64,000 nucleotides of DNA from Litorivivens sp041625575 (GCA_041625575.1 JBFJTG010000001.1:44336-108335); one strand, 5' to 3'; numbered from the stretch's first letter, positions 1-7,881 are shown. Program-made: numbers and translations. Notes: generated from the letters alone by a model not told the origin.

Positions 1-57
1 GATGTGTACGCACTAAAAAGTCTGAAGCGGGCCTAAGACTCTTTTCAAGGCCAAAGC

Positions 58-1215
58 TTAAGTCAAAAGCCGCTGCAAAATGCTCTGATAAACTTTTGCC
101 AGTGTGTCCAGATCAGACGCGCGCACGCACTCATCTACTTTGTGAATCGTTGCATTCACCGGGCCTAACTCGACAACCTGACTGCCCGTGGGCGCGATAA
201 ACCGGCCGTCCGAGGTGCCACCTGCGGTCGAAAGTTTGCCTTCGTATCCGCAGACCTCACTGATAGCCGCGACCGTCGCGTTAACCAAGTCACCTTCGGC
301 GGTCAGGAAGGGCTCGCCACTGAGGTTCCAGTTCAGCTCGGCATCAAGATTGTGCTTTTTCAGTATCGCTTGCGTTCGCTGCTTGAGTGCATCCGCCGTC
401 GTTTCTGTTGAAAAGCGGAAATTGAAAATAACCTCAAGCGTGCCGGGAATTACATTGGTGGCACCGGTACCGCCATTTATATTCGAAATCTGGAAGCTGG
501 TCGCGGGGAAATGATCGTTGCCCGGATCCCATTCGGTTGCGGCGAGTTCGCTAAGTGCCGGTGCTGCCTCATGGATAGGATTTTTTGCGAGGTGAGGATA
601 GGCCACATGCCCCTGAATACCATTCACCACCATGCGACAGCCGAGTGAGCCACGCCGGCCGTTTTTGATGACGTCGCCAAGGCGCTCTGTGGATGAGGGC
701 TCGCCAACAATACAGCAGTCGATGTGCTCGCCTTGAGCCTGCAGCCACTCGACCACCTTGACGGTGCCATTGATCGCGGGACCTTCCTCGTCACTTGTGA
801 TGAGAAAAGCTATACGCCCGCTGTGATCAGGGTGTTCAGCCACAAAGGCTTCACAGGCTGTAATCATGGCGGCGAGGCTGCCTTTCATATCGGCAGCGCC
901 GCGGCCGTAGAGGTAGCCATTTGTTAAACTGGGTTCGAAGGGCGGTGTATTCCATTCGCTGCTTGGTCCGGTCGGAACAACATCGGTATGTCCGGCAAAG
1001 CATAGTAGGGGGCCAGCCGCGCTTGCGCCACCGTCGCGCACTGCCCAGAAGTTTTTGACATCATCAAAGTTTAATTCGGTGCACTGAAAGCCAATAGCAC
1101 TCAAGCGCTGCATCATCAAGGCTTGGCAATCGGCATCTTCGGGAGTTACAGAGGGGCGGCGCATTAGATCCATGGCCAGTTCAAGTGTGGCGCTGGCCTG
1201 TTGGGGAGAAAGCAT
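58..1215 (-). CDS. dapE: Succinyl-diaminopimelate desuccinylase DapE
   Basis: Hydrolyses N-succinyl-LL-2,6-diaminopimelate to LL-DAP and succinate, the step after DapC in the succinylase route to lysine and peptidoglycan DAP; cytosolic di-zinc M20 peptidase-like enzyme. Visible metal and catalytic residues are His76 and Asp78 (AGHTDVV), Asp109 (GAADMKGS), Glu143/Glu144 (SDEEGPA), Glu172 (GEPSS) and a C-terminal His (ATIHKVDE). At 385 residues it is near the family length. It stands alone here, about 5.6 kb from dapD, with the cyanase/FNT block between them, and is divergent from the acyl-CoA ligase gene. All catalytic residues are present, so I regard the call as secure. Confidence 0.97.
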   Translation of the reverse strand: MLSPQQASATLELAMDLMRRPSVTPEDADCQALMMQRLSAIGFQCTELNFDDVKNFWAVRDGGASAAGPLLCFAGHTDVVPTGPSSEWNTPPFEPSLTNGYLYGRGAADMKGSLAAMITACEAFVAEHPDHSGRIAFLITSDEEGPAINGTVKVVEWLQAQGEHIDCCIVGEPSSTERLGDVIKNGRRGSLGCRMVVNGIQGHVAYPHLAKNPIHEAAPALSELAATEWDPGNDHFPATSFQISNINGGTGATNVIPGTLEVIFNFRFSTETTADALKQRTQAILKKHNLDAELNWNLSGEPFLTAEGDLVNATVAAISEVCGYEGKLSTAGGTSDGRFIAPTGSQVVELGPVNATIHKVDECVRASDLDTLAKVYQSILQRLLT

Positions 1216-1413
1216 AGTCGGGATTACCTTAAATTACCTTGCGATTCGTTAATGCCATTCTAACAGACAATTGCGTAAGCTCCGCGCATGGCTCTTCGAA
1301 GCCAGTGACAGAAGCGCTCAGGCTCTAATGAATTTGGCAAGAATCGCCATGGCTAGCCAGAGAGCGCTTGGATACCATGAGTCATTATCGGGATTGTTTA
1401 CACAGAGGGCACT

Positions 1414-3036
1414 ATGGGCACGGATTCTAAGAGCATCGACTTCGACATCGCGTCAACTGCAGCGCAGTATGAATTTGCCGATCAGGATATTCCGCAACTG
1501 CTGCGTCATTGGGCTACCCATAAACCGGAACACCCCTTCTTTGTCTGGGAGCCGGTTTCGGGTCAGGACAAGACCTGGACCTACAAGCAATTCGATGTTG
1601 AAACCTCGGCGCTCGCTGCCGGATTGCATGCCAAGGGCATTAAGAAGGGTGACAGGGTTCTGGTACACGCCGAAAACTGCCCGGAAATGGTTCTGGCCTG
1701 GTATGCCTGCGCCAAATTGGGTGCAATTACCGTTACCACCAATACCCGTTCGGTCGGTGGTGAAATCGAATATTTCGCTGCCCATACCGGTGCTGTGGCT
1801 GCGATCACCCAGCCGAAATTTGTTGATCAAATTCGAGAGAATGCCAAGTCGGTAAAATGGATCGCAGTAACTGCGGATAATTCGGGAGAGCCTGCTGACG
1901 AAGCAAGTTTGGCGCACGGCCTGGAATCTTTTGATAGTCTGTTCGGCAAGGCAGAGGATGCGCCAGTTCGCCCTGCGGAACCTTTATTGCCTGCCGGTAT
2001 TATGTTCACCTCCGGCACGACCTCGCTACCCAAGGCCGTGGTACACACCCATGCAAACGCCCTGTGGGCTGGGCGTACCGGGCCCATAAATTTAAACATG
2101 ACAGGCGATGATACCTATCTGGCGTTTTTGCCCTTTTTCCACGTCAATGCGCAAAGCTGGGCATTCTGGAGCACTTTGGGTTGTGGCGGCACGGTAGTGT
2201 TACAGCCTAAATTTTCAGCCAGTCGTTTTTGGGAAGTCATCAATAAACACAAGGTGACCCATGTTTCGCTGATTCCCTTCGTGTTTAAGGCGATTGGTGC
2301 GCAGCCAGTGCCCGCTCATACGCTAAAAGTCGGCGCGCTGGGTATTATCTGGAATGAAATTAAAGGCTGGCTGAATCTGGATATTTTGGCGTGCTGGGGT
2401 ATGACAGAAACCGTTATTCACGCCACGCGCTCGGATTTTAATCAGGTTTGGCCACAAGGCTCCATCGGTAAGCCAACGCCTGGCTATCGCTTTGCAGTTG
2501 TGGATCCGGAGAGTGGCAAACTTTGTGAAAAAGACGAAATTGGTGAGCTGTGGGTGCAGGGCACTCGCGGCGTGCAGCTATTCCTTGAGTACTACAATAA
2601 TCCTGAAGCCAATGCCAAAGCCTTTACCAAAAACGGTTGGTTCAAAACCGGCGATATGGTCAAGATTGGTGACGAAGGGCATTTCTACTTCTGTGACCGC
2701 GACAAGGATGCATTGAAAGTCGGTGGCGAGAACGTGTCGGCCCGTCAGGTTGAAGAAACCTGCATGCAGGTTGGCGGTATCGGCGAAATTGCGGTGGTTG
2801 CGAAGACTCACGAGATGCTCGATATGGTCCCGGTCGCCTTTGTTATCAAAGGCATGGGAGCACCGGAAGACGATGCTGCCTTTGAGAAGCAAATCATCGA
2901 GCACTGCAAAGCCAACCTGGCGGACTTTAAGGTGCCGCGCGCGGTTTATTTTGTTGACGAATTCCCGCGGGCTACCCTGGATAAGGTCGCTAAGAACAAA
3001 CTGCGAGAGATAGCCGACGACAAACCGGCGGTGTAG
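1414..3036 (+). CDS. AMP-forming acyl-CoA synthetase (fatty-acid/carnitine-CoA ligase-like)
   Basis: ANL-superfamily ligase that would activate a carboxylic acid to acyl-AMP and then to acyl-CoA. The 540-residue protein has the P-loop TSGTTSLPK (about residues 197-205), the WGMTET motif, the GELWVQG motif, the hinge region with FCDRDKDALKVGG (about 427-439) and a C-terminal domain with a candidate adenylation lysine in TLDKVAKNK. The start at 1414 follows CAGAGGG and gives a usual N-terminus for the family. No other catabolic gene is adjacent: dapE is divergent and a small ORF follows, so the context does not reveal the substrate. It resembles CaiC/FadD-type ligases; specificity cannot be read from the sequence. 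Confidence 0.88.
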   Translation: MGTDSKSIDFDIASTAAQYEFADQDIPQLLRHWATHKPEHPFFVWEPVSGQDKTWTYKQFDVETSALAAGLHAKGIKKGDRVLVHAENCPEMVLAWYACAKLGAITVTTNTRSVGGEIEYFAAHTGAVAAITQPKFVDQIRENAKSVKWIAVTADNSGEPADEASLAHGLESFDSLFGKAEDAPVRPAEPLLPAGIMFTSGTTSLPKAVVHTHANALWAGRTGPINLNMTGDDTYLAFLPFFHVNAQSWAFWSTLGCGGTVVLQPKFSASRFWEVINKHKVTHVSLIPFVFKAIGAQPVPAHTLKVGALGIIWNEIKGWLNLDILACWGMTETVIHATRSDFNQVWPQGSIGKPTPGYRFAVVDPESGKLCEKDEIGELWVQGTRGVQLFLEYYNNPEANAKAFTKNGWFKTGDMVKIGDEGHFYFCDRDKDALKVGGENVSARQVEETCMQVGGIGEIAVVAKTHEMLDMVPVAFVIKGMGAPEDDAAFEKQIIEHCKANLADFKVPRAVYFVDEFPRATLDKVAKNKLREIADDKPAV

Positions 3037-3179
3037 GCTGGCACCGGGCCGGCAAAGATCGCTGCTGGCCCTGACTACTCCCCAATGAATCCGGAAACAG
3101 AATATTCATCCTGTTTTAGCCTTTTCGTCATACTTTGATTTTAGTCTGTCTACCGGAATAATTAACCGGGAGCCTGCTA

Positions 3180-3353
3180 ATGAATCATCGCAAGAACGTA
3201 AACGAAACGTCTCACGAGCAATTGCGGCGGGAGATTGAAATTCAAATTATCCAGTTTCTCAGGGAGGGCGGGGTCATAGATTGCCTCGCATCGCCGGACT
3301 ATCAGGCAGACCGGAGCGTGCGGTTCAGCGCAAGCCTGCTGCCTGAATATTGA
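3180..3353 (+). CDS. Small hypothetical protein, 57 residues
   Basis: A short ORF starts with ATG at 3180 behind a well-placed GGGAG (3168-3172, 7 nt spacing) and ends with TGA just before a strong intrinsic terminator, so it has all the parts of a real small gene. The protein begins MNHRKNVNETS, has a charged helix-like stretch (EQLRREIEIQI) and then IQFLREGGVIDCL, a pattern like the short 'QxFLxxGGxIxxL' hypothetical proteins of gammaproteobacteria. It has no signal peptide or membrane segment. I do not recognise a function. Its neighbours are the acyl-CoA ligase upstream and cynS downstream, separated from cynS by the terminator and a sigma-54 promoter. Confidence 0.6.
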   Translation: MNHRKNVNETSHEQLRREIEIQIIQFLREGGVIDCLASPDYQADRSVRFSASLLPEY

Positions 3354-3371
3354 GCCTTGTGTCTCTTGACG

Positions 3372-3394
3372 GCGCCCCGATTCGGGGCGCTTTT
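3372..3394 (+). terminator. Intrinsic terminator after the small ORF
   Basis: GCGCCCC (3372-3378) pairs with GGGGCGC (3384-3390) across a 5-nt loop and is followed by TTTT. It lies 18 nt after the stop of the 57-residue ORF and insulates the cynS promoter from upstream transcription. Confidence 0.8.
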
Positions 3395-3469
3395 GCATTT
3401 ACAGTGCAAGGTGTTTCAGCATGCCGGCACGATCCGCCCTGTTTGCGGACATATCCCGAGATGCTCCGC

Positions 3470-3485
3470 TGGCACGCCGCTTGCT
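3470..3485 (+). promoter_or_regulatory. Sigma-54 (-24/-12) promoter of cynS
   Basis: TGGCACG-CCGC-TTGCT matches the RpoN consensus TGGCACG-N4-TTGCW at every specified base, with the essential GG (3471-3472) and GC (3483-3484). It predicts a start near 3496, leaving about 29 nt of leader with GAGGAG (3512-3517) before the cynS ATG. An imperfect activator-like inverted repeat, TTGCA-N7-TGCAA, lies at 3393-3409, about 95 bp upstream of the predicted start. The promoter implies activation by an enhancer-binding protein, most likely NtrC under nitrogen limitation; the activator is inference. Confidence 0.82.
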
Positions 3486-3524
3486 TATTACTCTCAGACT
3501 AGCAACGATACGAGGAGTACTGGA

Positions 3525-3965
3525 ATGCGGCGAGAAGAACTTACTGAAATCATTGTTCTTGCAAAGAAAGACAAGGGCCTTTCTTGGGAGGCCATAGCGG
3601 AGGCTTTAGGGGCCGGAAAAGTTTGGGTCACGTCGGCTTGCCTTGGCATGAACAGCATGCCGGAGGCCATAGCGACTCGGCTTTGTGAGCTTCTGGATTT
3701 GCCCAATGAAGCGAAAGCCCTGTTGATGGAATTTCCCACCAAAAGCTGGGCGAAAGACGTACCGCAAGATCCCTTGATATACCGGCTGTATGAAATTGTA
3801 GGGGTCTACGGCGATACGCTGAAAGAAGTGATACAAGAGCAATTCGGTGACGGTATCATGAGTGCCATCGATTTTTCGATGGATGTCGATAAAGAAGAAA
3901 ACCCCAAAGGCGACAGGGTAGTTATTACCATGAATGGAAAATTTCTTCCTTATAAGGCCTGGTGA
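3525..3965 (+). CDS. cynS: Cyanate hydratase (cyanase) CynS
   Basis: Converts cyanate plus bicarbonate to ammonia and two CO2, allowing detoxification of cyanate or its use as nitrogen source; cytosolic decamer in characterised members. The catalytic triad is visible as Arg87, Glu90 (YRLYE) and Ser113 (GIMSAID), equivalent to Arg96/Glu99/Ser122 of the E. coli enzyme, and the helical N-terminal half is typical. The ATG at 3525 gives 146 residues and has GAGGAG 7 nt upstream; the frame is open further upstream, but that part crosses the terminator and the sigma-54 promoter. No CynR regulator or CynX/CynABD transporter is adjacent; the convergent FNT channel gene is the nearest transporter. Confidence 0.96.
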   Translation: MRREELTEIIVLAKKDKGLSWEAIAEALGAGKVWVTSACLGMNSMPEAIATRLCELLDLPNEAKALLMEFPTKSWAKDVPQDPLIYRLYEIVGVYGDTLKEVIQEQFGDGIMSAIDFSMDVDKEENPKGDRVVITMNGKFLPYKAW

Positions 3966-3977
3966 CCGCTTTCCTCA

Positions 3978-4006
3978 AAGGCCGAAATTTCTTTTTCGGT
4001 CTTTTT
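3978..4006 (+). terminator. Intrinsic terminator of cynS
   Basis: AAGGCCGAAA (3978-3987) pairs with TTTCGGTCTT (3994-4003), with one G-U pair, across a 6-nt loop and runs into a T tract. It lies between the convergent cynS and kinase genes and may serve both strands weakly. Confidence 0.75.
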
Positions 4007-4013
4007 CCAGCCA

Positions 4014-5735
4014 CTAATGCATGAGGTGCCGAGCAATCAGTGCCGCCAGCAGCAGGGCCGAAATACACTGCCAGACCAGTATCGGATTGCGTTCGATAAG
4101 CGGAGGCTTTTCTTGCCTTAGATAGGCGCCGCTGGGCTGGCGAAGTTCGTGAATAAATTCTGATATTTCCCCATGGCGTTTAAGGGGGTCAATATGAGTT
4201 GCCTTGCCAATTGCCGAGTCGATCCAGGCCGGCGCCTGATCTGATATCAGGGCCAGTGGCCTGTAGCTCAGTCGACGCTGGGCCTGAAGCGTGCGCGCTC
4301 TAGAGACGTCGGTGCCGTAGGGTAGCCTGCCCGACAGTAACTGATAGCTTAAGACGCCAAGTGAGAAGAGGTCGGATCGCGCACTGCCAAGCTGCCCCAA
4401 AAAATACTCCGGAGCGGTGTACTGTGCGGTTCCCATAATACCGTGGTTTCTGGGGACGGTTTCTGAAATACCGGCGACGCGTGTTGAGCCGAAATCGATG
4501 ATTTTTACCGTGCCGGATTTATCAATCATGATGTTGTTGGGTCGAATATCCTGATGGACCATTTCCTGGCGGTGGAAAGCTCGCAATCCTTTTGCAATCT
4601 GCTCGACAACCGTGCGCACGATTTCCATTGGCGGGGCGGGGTTGTCCACCATCCACTGGGCCAAGGTCTGGCCTTCGATATATTCAGTAACCGTATAAAG
4701 GAAATTGCGTCGTCGCCCGGAATCGATGCATTTCATCACATGGTCGCTGTTGATCCGTCGCCCAATCCATTCCTCCATCAACATGGATTCGAGAAAGTCG
4801 CTGTTGTTTCGCATTTCTGTGGAGGGTGTTTTGATCACGACCTGCTGCCCTGATTCGCCGTCGATGGCGAGGAAAACGTGGCTGCGGCTACTGATATAGA
4901 GTTCGCGCAGGATGTCGTAGCCCTCAATTTGCGAGCGTGCCGACAGGATTGGGGGCGCAGTGAGTAGTTCCAGCTGTTGCTGTATTTCGTCGCGATGGAG
5001 TGCCGGCAACGCATCGATTCTTACAAGTTGCAAAGTCAGGTTGTCGACACTTCCGTTTTCAAGGGCCAGTTCGACCAGCTGTTTGGCGATTATGTCGAGA
5101 TCTGATGAGCCGTCCTGAATGGCCTTGGCGATGTGCGCTTCACTGAGGTATTCGTAAACGCCGTCAGTGGCCAGTACAAAAATGTCGTTCTGTGCTACCG
5201 CAAAATCAAGGCAGTCGAGTTCAAGTTGGTGGTCGACACCCAGAGCCCTTGTGAGATAGCTCGTTTCCGCAGAGACCGTGCGACGGTGATCTCGGGTCAA
5301 CTGTTCCAGTGCGCTGTCGGCGAGGCGGTAGATTCGTGTGTCGCCGCAATGCAAAATGGTGCCGGTGCCGGATTTGATAATCAGCGCGCTGAATGCGCAA
5401 ACGTATCCCTTGTCCCGGTTGAAGCGATGAGGGCTGCTTTGGGATTGCGCAAAAAGCCAGGCATTGGTTGCGCTGAGTACGCGCAATGCTGACGTTTTTA
5501 CTGACCATGCGTCGGACGTGCAGTAATAATCCTGAAGAAAGCCGGTGACAGCGGTTTCGCTGGCTATCTGGCTTACATCGCTGCTACTGATACCGTCAGC
5601 AATCGCGACCGCCGCTCCCTTGGCTGACAACTGTGGATCTGCGGGAATGATGGCACCATAAAAATCCTGGTTGACAGGCTTTACGCCAGCGCTGGAATAC
5701 TGACCGACCGAAATCCTGAGTTTTCCCTGATTCAT
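4014..5735 (-). CDS. Membrane-anchored PP2C phosphatase / Ser-Thr protein kinase fusion
   Basis: A 573-residue bifunctional signalling protein. Residues 1 to about 245 form a PP2C/PPM phosphatase with metal motifs at Asp47-Gly48 (IADGIS), GDTR 131-134, Asp191-Gly192 (LATDGV) and Asp231-Asn232 (SVDNLT). Residues about 270-535 form an eukaryotic-type kinase with Lys302 (VVIKTPS), HQDIRPNN (394-401), DFG 414-416 and APE 441-443. A single C-terminal helix at about 552-570 should anchor it in the inner membrane with both domains in the cytosol. The nucleotide loop is glycine-poor (LYISSRSHV). It lies 48 nt after the FNT channel gene, presumably co-transcribed. From memory, relatives sit beside nitrate/nitrite assimilation genes in Pseudomonas. 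Its substrate is unknown. Confidence 0.92.
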   Translation of the reverse strand: MNQGKLRISVGQYSSAGVKPVNQDFYGAIIPADPQLSAKGAAVAIADGISSSDVSQIASETAVTGFLQDYYCTSDAWSVKTSALRVLSATNAWLFAQSQSSPHRFNRDKGYVCAFSALIIKSGTGTILHCGDTRIYRLADSALEQLTRDHRRTVSAETSYLTRALGVDHQLELDCLDFAVAQNDIFVLATDGVYEYLSEAHIAKAIQDGSSDLDIIAKQLVELALENGSVDNLTLQLVRIDALPALHRDEIQQQLELLTAPPILSARSQIEGYDILRELYISSRSHVFLAIDGESGQQVVIKTPSTEMRNNSDFLESMLMEEWIGRRINSDHVMKCIDSGRRRNFLYTVTEYIEGQTLAQWMVDNPAPPMEIVRTVVEQIAKGLRAFHRQEMVHQDIRPNNIMIDKSGTVKIIDFGSTRVAGISETVPRNHGIMGTAQYTAPEYFLGQLGSARSDLFSLGVLSYQLLSGRLPYGTDVSRARTLQAQRRLSYRPLALISDQAPAWIDSAIGKATHIDPLKRHGEISEFIHELRQPSGAYLRQEKPPLIERNPILVWQCISALLLAALIARHLMH

Positions 5736-5783
5736 AGCAAAAGCCCTCCCCGCCGTGCGAGAAGGGGTTGGCGCCGTAGCGCT

Positions 5784-6596
5784 TTACGCAAGAGAGCGTT
5801 CGGGACTGGTTCGCACGTGGGTCAGGTAGAGCGGCAGTCCTACTAGCAGAAAGCCGCCGACTAGGTTGCCCAGTACAGTCGGGATTTCGTTCCAGAGTAG
5901 ATAGTCGCCAATGGTGAAATCGCCACCCATGATCATGGAGAAGGGAAACAGGAACATGTTGACGATGGAATGCTCGAAGGCCATATAAAAGAACAGCATG
6001 ATGGGCATCCACATCGCCATCATTTTACTGGACGCCGAGGTTGAAATCATCGCACCGACAACGCCCATCGAAACCATCCAGTTACACAGCATGCCGCGAA
6101 TGAAAATCGTAAACCAGCCAGCCAGTCCGTGTTCTTTATAGCCGAGCGTGCGCGACTCGCCTATGGAGCCAACTTTTTCGGCCAGAGCGCCACCGTCAGT
6201 GTTGTAGCCGTAGGTAAGGATAAACGACGCAAAAAATGCAACCGTAAGCGCCCCAGCAAGATTACCCAGAAAAACCCAGCCCCAGTTACGCAACATTTGC
6301 TGTACGGTGCAGCCGGCACGCTTGTCGATAACGGCCAGAGGTACGAGTGTAAACACGCCTGTCAGCAAATCGAACTTCATCAGGTAGAGCATGATAAAGC
6401 CGACAGGGAATAGAATTGCGCCCACCAGAGGATTGCCGGTTTTGACCATAACCGTTATGGCAAAGAACGCGGCGAGGGCCAAAATAGCACCCGCCATAAA
6501 CGCGCGAACAAAAGTGTCTTTGGTTGACATGAAAATTTTAGATTCGCCAGCATCCACCATTTTGGTGGCGAATTCATTTGGCTCTATATACGACAT
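5784..6596 (-). CDS. Formate/nitrite transporter (FNT) family channel
   Basis: Inner-membrane pentameric channel family that conducts small monovalent anions such as formate, nitrite or hydrosulfide. The 270-residue protein is very hydrophobic with about six membrane helices; the LLTG motif is at 77-80 with Lys74 just before, and the pore histidine is His209 in FEHSIVNMF, the same number as in FocA. The start at 6596 has AAGGGG 7 nt upstream. It is the first gene of an apparent operon with the phosphatase/kinase and is convergent to cynS. A sigma-54-like promoter precedes it. Nitrite, formate or possibly cyanate are candidate substrates; the sequence does not decide among them. Confidence 0.93.
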   Translation of the reverse strand: MSYIEPNEFATKMVDAGESKIFMSTKDTFVRAFMAGAILALAAFFAITVMVKTGNPLVGAILFPVGFIMLYLMKFDLLTGVFTLVPLAVIDKRAGCTVQQMLRNWGWVFLGNLAGALTVAFFASFILTYGYNTDGGALAEKVGSIGESRTLGYKEHGLAGWFTIFIRGMLCNWMVSMGVVGAMISTSASSKMMAMWMPIMLFFYMAFEHSIVNMFLFPFSMIMGGDFTIGDYLLWNEIPTVLGNLVGGFLLVGLPLYLTHVRTSPERSLA

Positions 6597-6644
6597 TCGG
6601 ATACCCCTTAGGTCAATTTTTTGGATTGGATCTGACAGGGGTAA

Positions 6645-6660
6645 AGCAAAGCTCGGGCCA
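6645..6660 (-). promoter_or_regulatory. Sigma-54-like promoter of the FNT-kinase operon
   Basis: On the minus strand the sequence reads TGGCCCG-AGCT-TTGCT, one mismatch from TGGCACG-N4-TTGCW, with GG and GC dinucleotides at the right spacing. The predicted start is near 6634, about 38 nt before the FNT start codon. A TGCACCA half-site, like half of an NtrC site, lies at 6767-6773, roughly 130 bp upstream, with a poorly conserved second half. Confidence 0.65.
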
Positions 6661-6798
6661 ATAATTTACAGGAGTTATAAGTCCATGAAAGTACGAAGTA
6701 AATTGAGATCTATAGCAAGGGGCTGGGTTGCGGGTCCAGCAGGCGGCGTTGTGAATACAGGGCGTATGCACCAAAGGGGACCGTCACCTGAGGGCATT

Positions 6799-6830
6799 GC
6801 GCACCAGCCCGCGAGTCGGGGCTGATGCGC
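6799..6830 (-). other. Strong hairpin downstream of dapD
   Basis: GCGCA-c-CAGCCC pairs with GGGCTG-a-TGCGC across an 8-nt loop, just past the dapD stop codon. There is no T run on the minus strand, so it may stabilise the mRNA 3' end or act with Rho rather than as a classic intrinsic terminator. Confidence 0.45.
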
Positions 6831-6838
6831 ATGGCAAA

Positions 6839-7873
6839 TCAGTTGTGGGCGTGCAGAGCCTCGTTAAGCTCGATCGCTGATTTGTTGGTCAATGCCTCTA
6901 TGGCGCCGCTCTTCGAATTGCGGCGAAACAGCAGGTCAGAGTGCCCGGCCAGTTCACGAGCCTTCACATTCTTAACAGCTGCACCTTTGTCGTCGAGCAT
7001 TGCAATGATGCTCCCTGCCGTAATGTACAAACCTGCTTCGACCGTGCAGCGATCACCTAGCGGAATGCCGACGCCGGCGTTGGCGCCGACCAGACATTCT
7101 TTGCCTAGCGAGATAATGACGTTGTTGCCGCCGGACAAGGTGCCCATAGTCGATGCACCACCGCCCAGATCAGAGCCCGCGCCCAACACCACGCCTGCGG
7201 AAATTCGACCTTCGACCATGGCCGGACCTTCCGTGCCCGCGTTAAAGTTCACAAAGCCTTCATGCATGATGGTGGTGCCTTCGCCGAGGTAGGCGCCGAG
7301 TCGAACGCGCGCGGTATGAGCAACACGCACGCCGGCAGGCACAACGTAGTTGGCCATTTTCGGGAATTTGTCTACCGACATAACTTCCAGCACGCCGCCC
7401 TGCAGGCGAGTCTGGAGTTGGCGCTCTGTTAATTCGTCAATGGCGATGGCGCCTTGATTTGTCCACGCGACATTGGGCAGTACACCAAACATGCCGTCGA
7501 GTTTGATGCCGTGCGGCTTAACGAGACGGTGAGATAGCAGATGCAGCTTAAGATAAACCTCGGGGACTGAGCTTGGGGCTTCGTCGCTACTCAGTAAGGT
7601 GACAACCAGGGGCTGTTTACTGTTGGACAATTTGGCGCATGTTTCTGCTAATTCGCTATCAACTGATTTTAATGCCTCGAACAGCGCAATCATGCGGGCG
7701 CTGTCCAAAGTGATTGCGTGATTGCCGCCCTCAAACGCAAGGGTGTCCACCAGAATCTGGGTGAGCTTTGCCGTGGGTGAAAGCAGGGGCCTGGGATAAA
7801 AAACTTCCAGCCATTCGCCTTTGCTGTTATGGGTGCCGACACCAATGCCAACGCTATAGAGTGAAGTTGTCAT
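6839..7873 (-). CDS. dapD: Tetrahydrodipicolinate N-succinyltransferase DapD (long form)
   Basis: Transfers succinyl from succinyl-CoA to tetrahydrodipicolinate in the DAP/lysine pathway, upstream of DapC and DapE; cytosolic trimer with a left-handed beta helix. The 344-residue length is that of the long, Pseudomonas-type DapD with an extra N-terminal domain of about 150 residues. The hexapeptide-repeat part is visible from about residue 180 (GVRVAHTARVRLGAYLGEG onward), with the GGGASTMGTLSGGN segment. It follows yffB by 8 nt and is the last gene of the map-glnD-dapC-nth-yffB-dapD run. Confidence 0.96.
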   Translation of the reverse strand: MTTSLYSVGIGVGTHNSKGEWLEVFYPRPLLSPTAKLTQILVDTLAFEGGNHAITLDSARMIALFEALKSVDSELAETCAKLSNSKQPLVVTLLSSDEAPSSVPEVYLKLHLLSHRLVKPHGIKLDGMFGVLPNVAWTNQGAIAIDELTERQLQTRLQGGVLEVMSVDKFPKMANYVVPAGVRVAHTARVRLGAYLGEGTTIMHEGFVNFNAGTEGPAMVEGRISAGVVLGAGSDLGGGASTMGTLSGGNNVIISLGKECLVGANAGVGIPLGDRCTVEAGLYITAGSIIAMLDDKGAAVKNVKARELAGHSDLLFRRNSKSGAIEALTNKSAIELNEALHAHN

Positions 7874-7881
7874 AGTTCTAC

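Noticed and set aside
1271..1855. Plus-strand open frame of 194 codons overlapping the acyl-CoA ligase start
   Set aside because: It overlaps the well-supported ligase gene in another frame; its protein is rich in Arg, Ser and Pro with no family pattern, typical of a shadow frame.
3135..3162. Sigma-70 promoter TTGATT/AATAAT for the small ORF
   Set aside because: The predicted start would fall inside the Shine-Dalgarno, leaving no usable leader.
3393..3409. Perfect NtrC binding site upstream of cynS
   Set aside because: TTGCA-N7-TGCAA is symmetrical, but the half-site spacing differs from the NtrC consensus (GCAC-N7-GTGC), so it is only noted as activator-like.
3357..3524. Upstream extension of the cynS frame
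   Set aside because: It spans the intrinsic terminator and the sigma-54 promoter; the ATG at 3525 has the Shine-Dalgarno and the family N-terminus.
6799..6830. Classic intrinsic terminator of dapD
   Set aside because: The stem is strong but no T run follows on the minus strand, so it is listed only as a hairpin.
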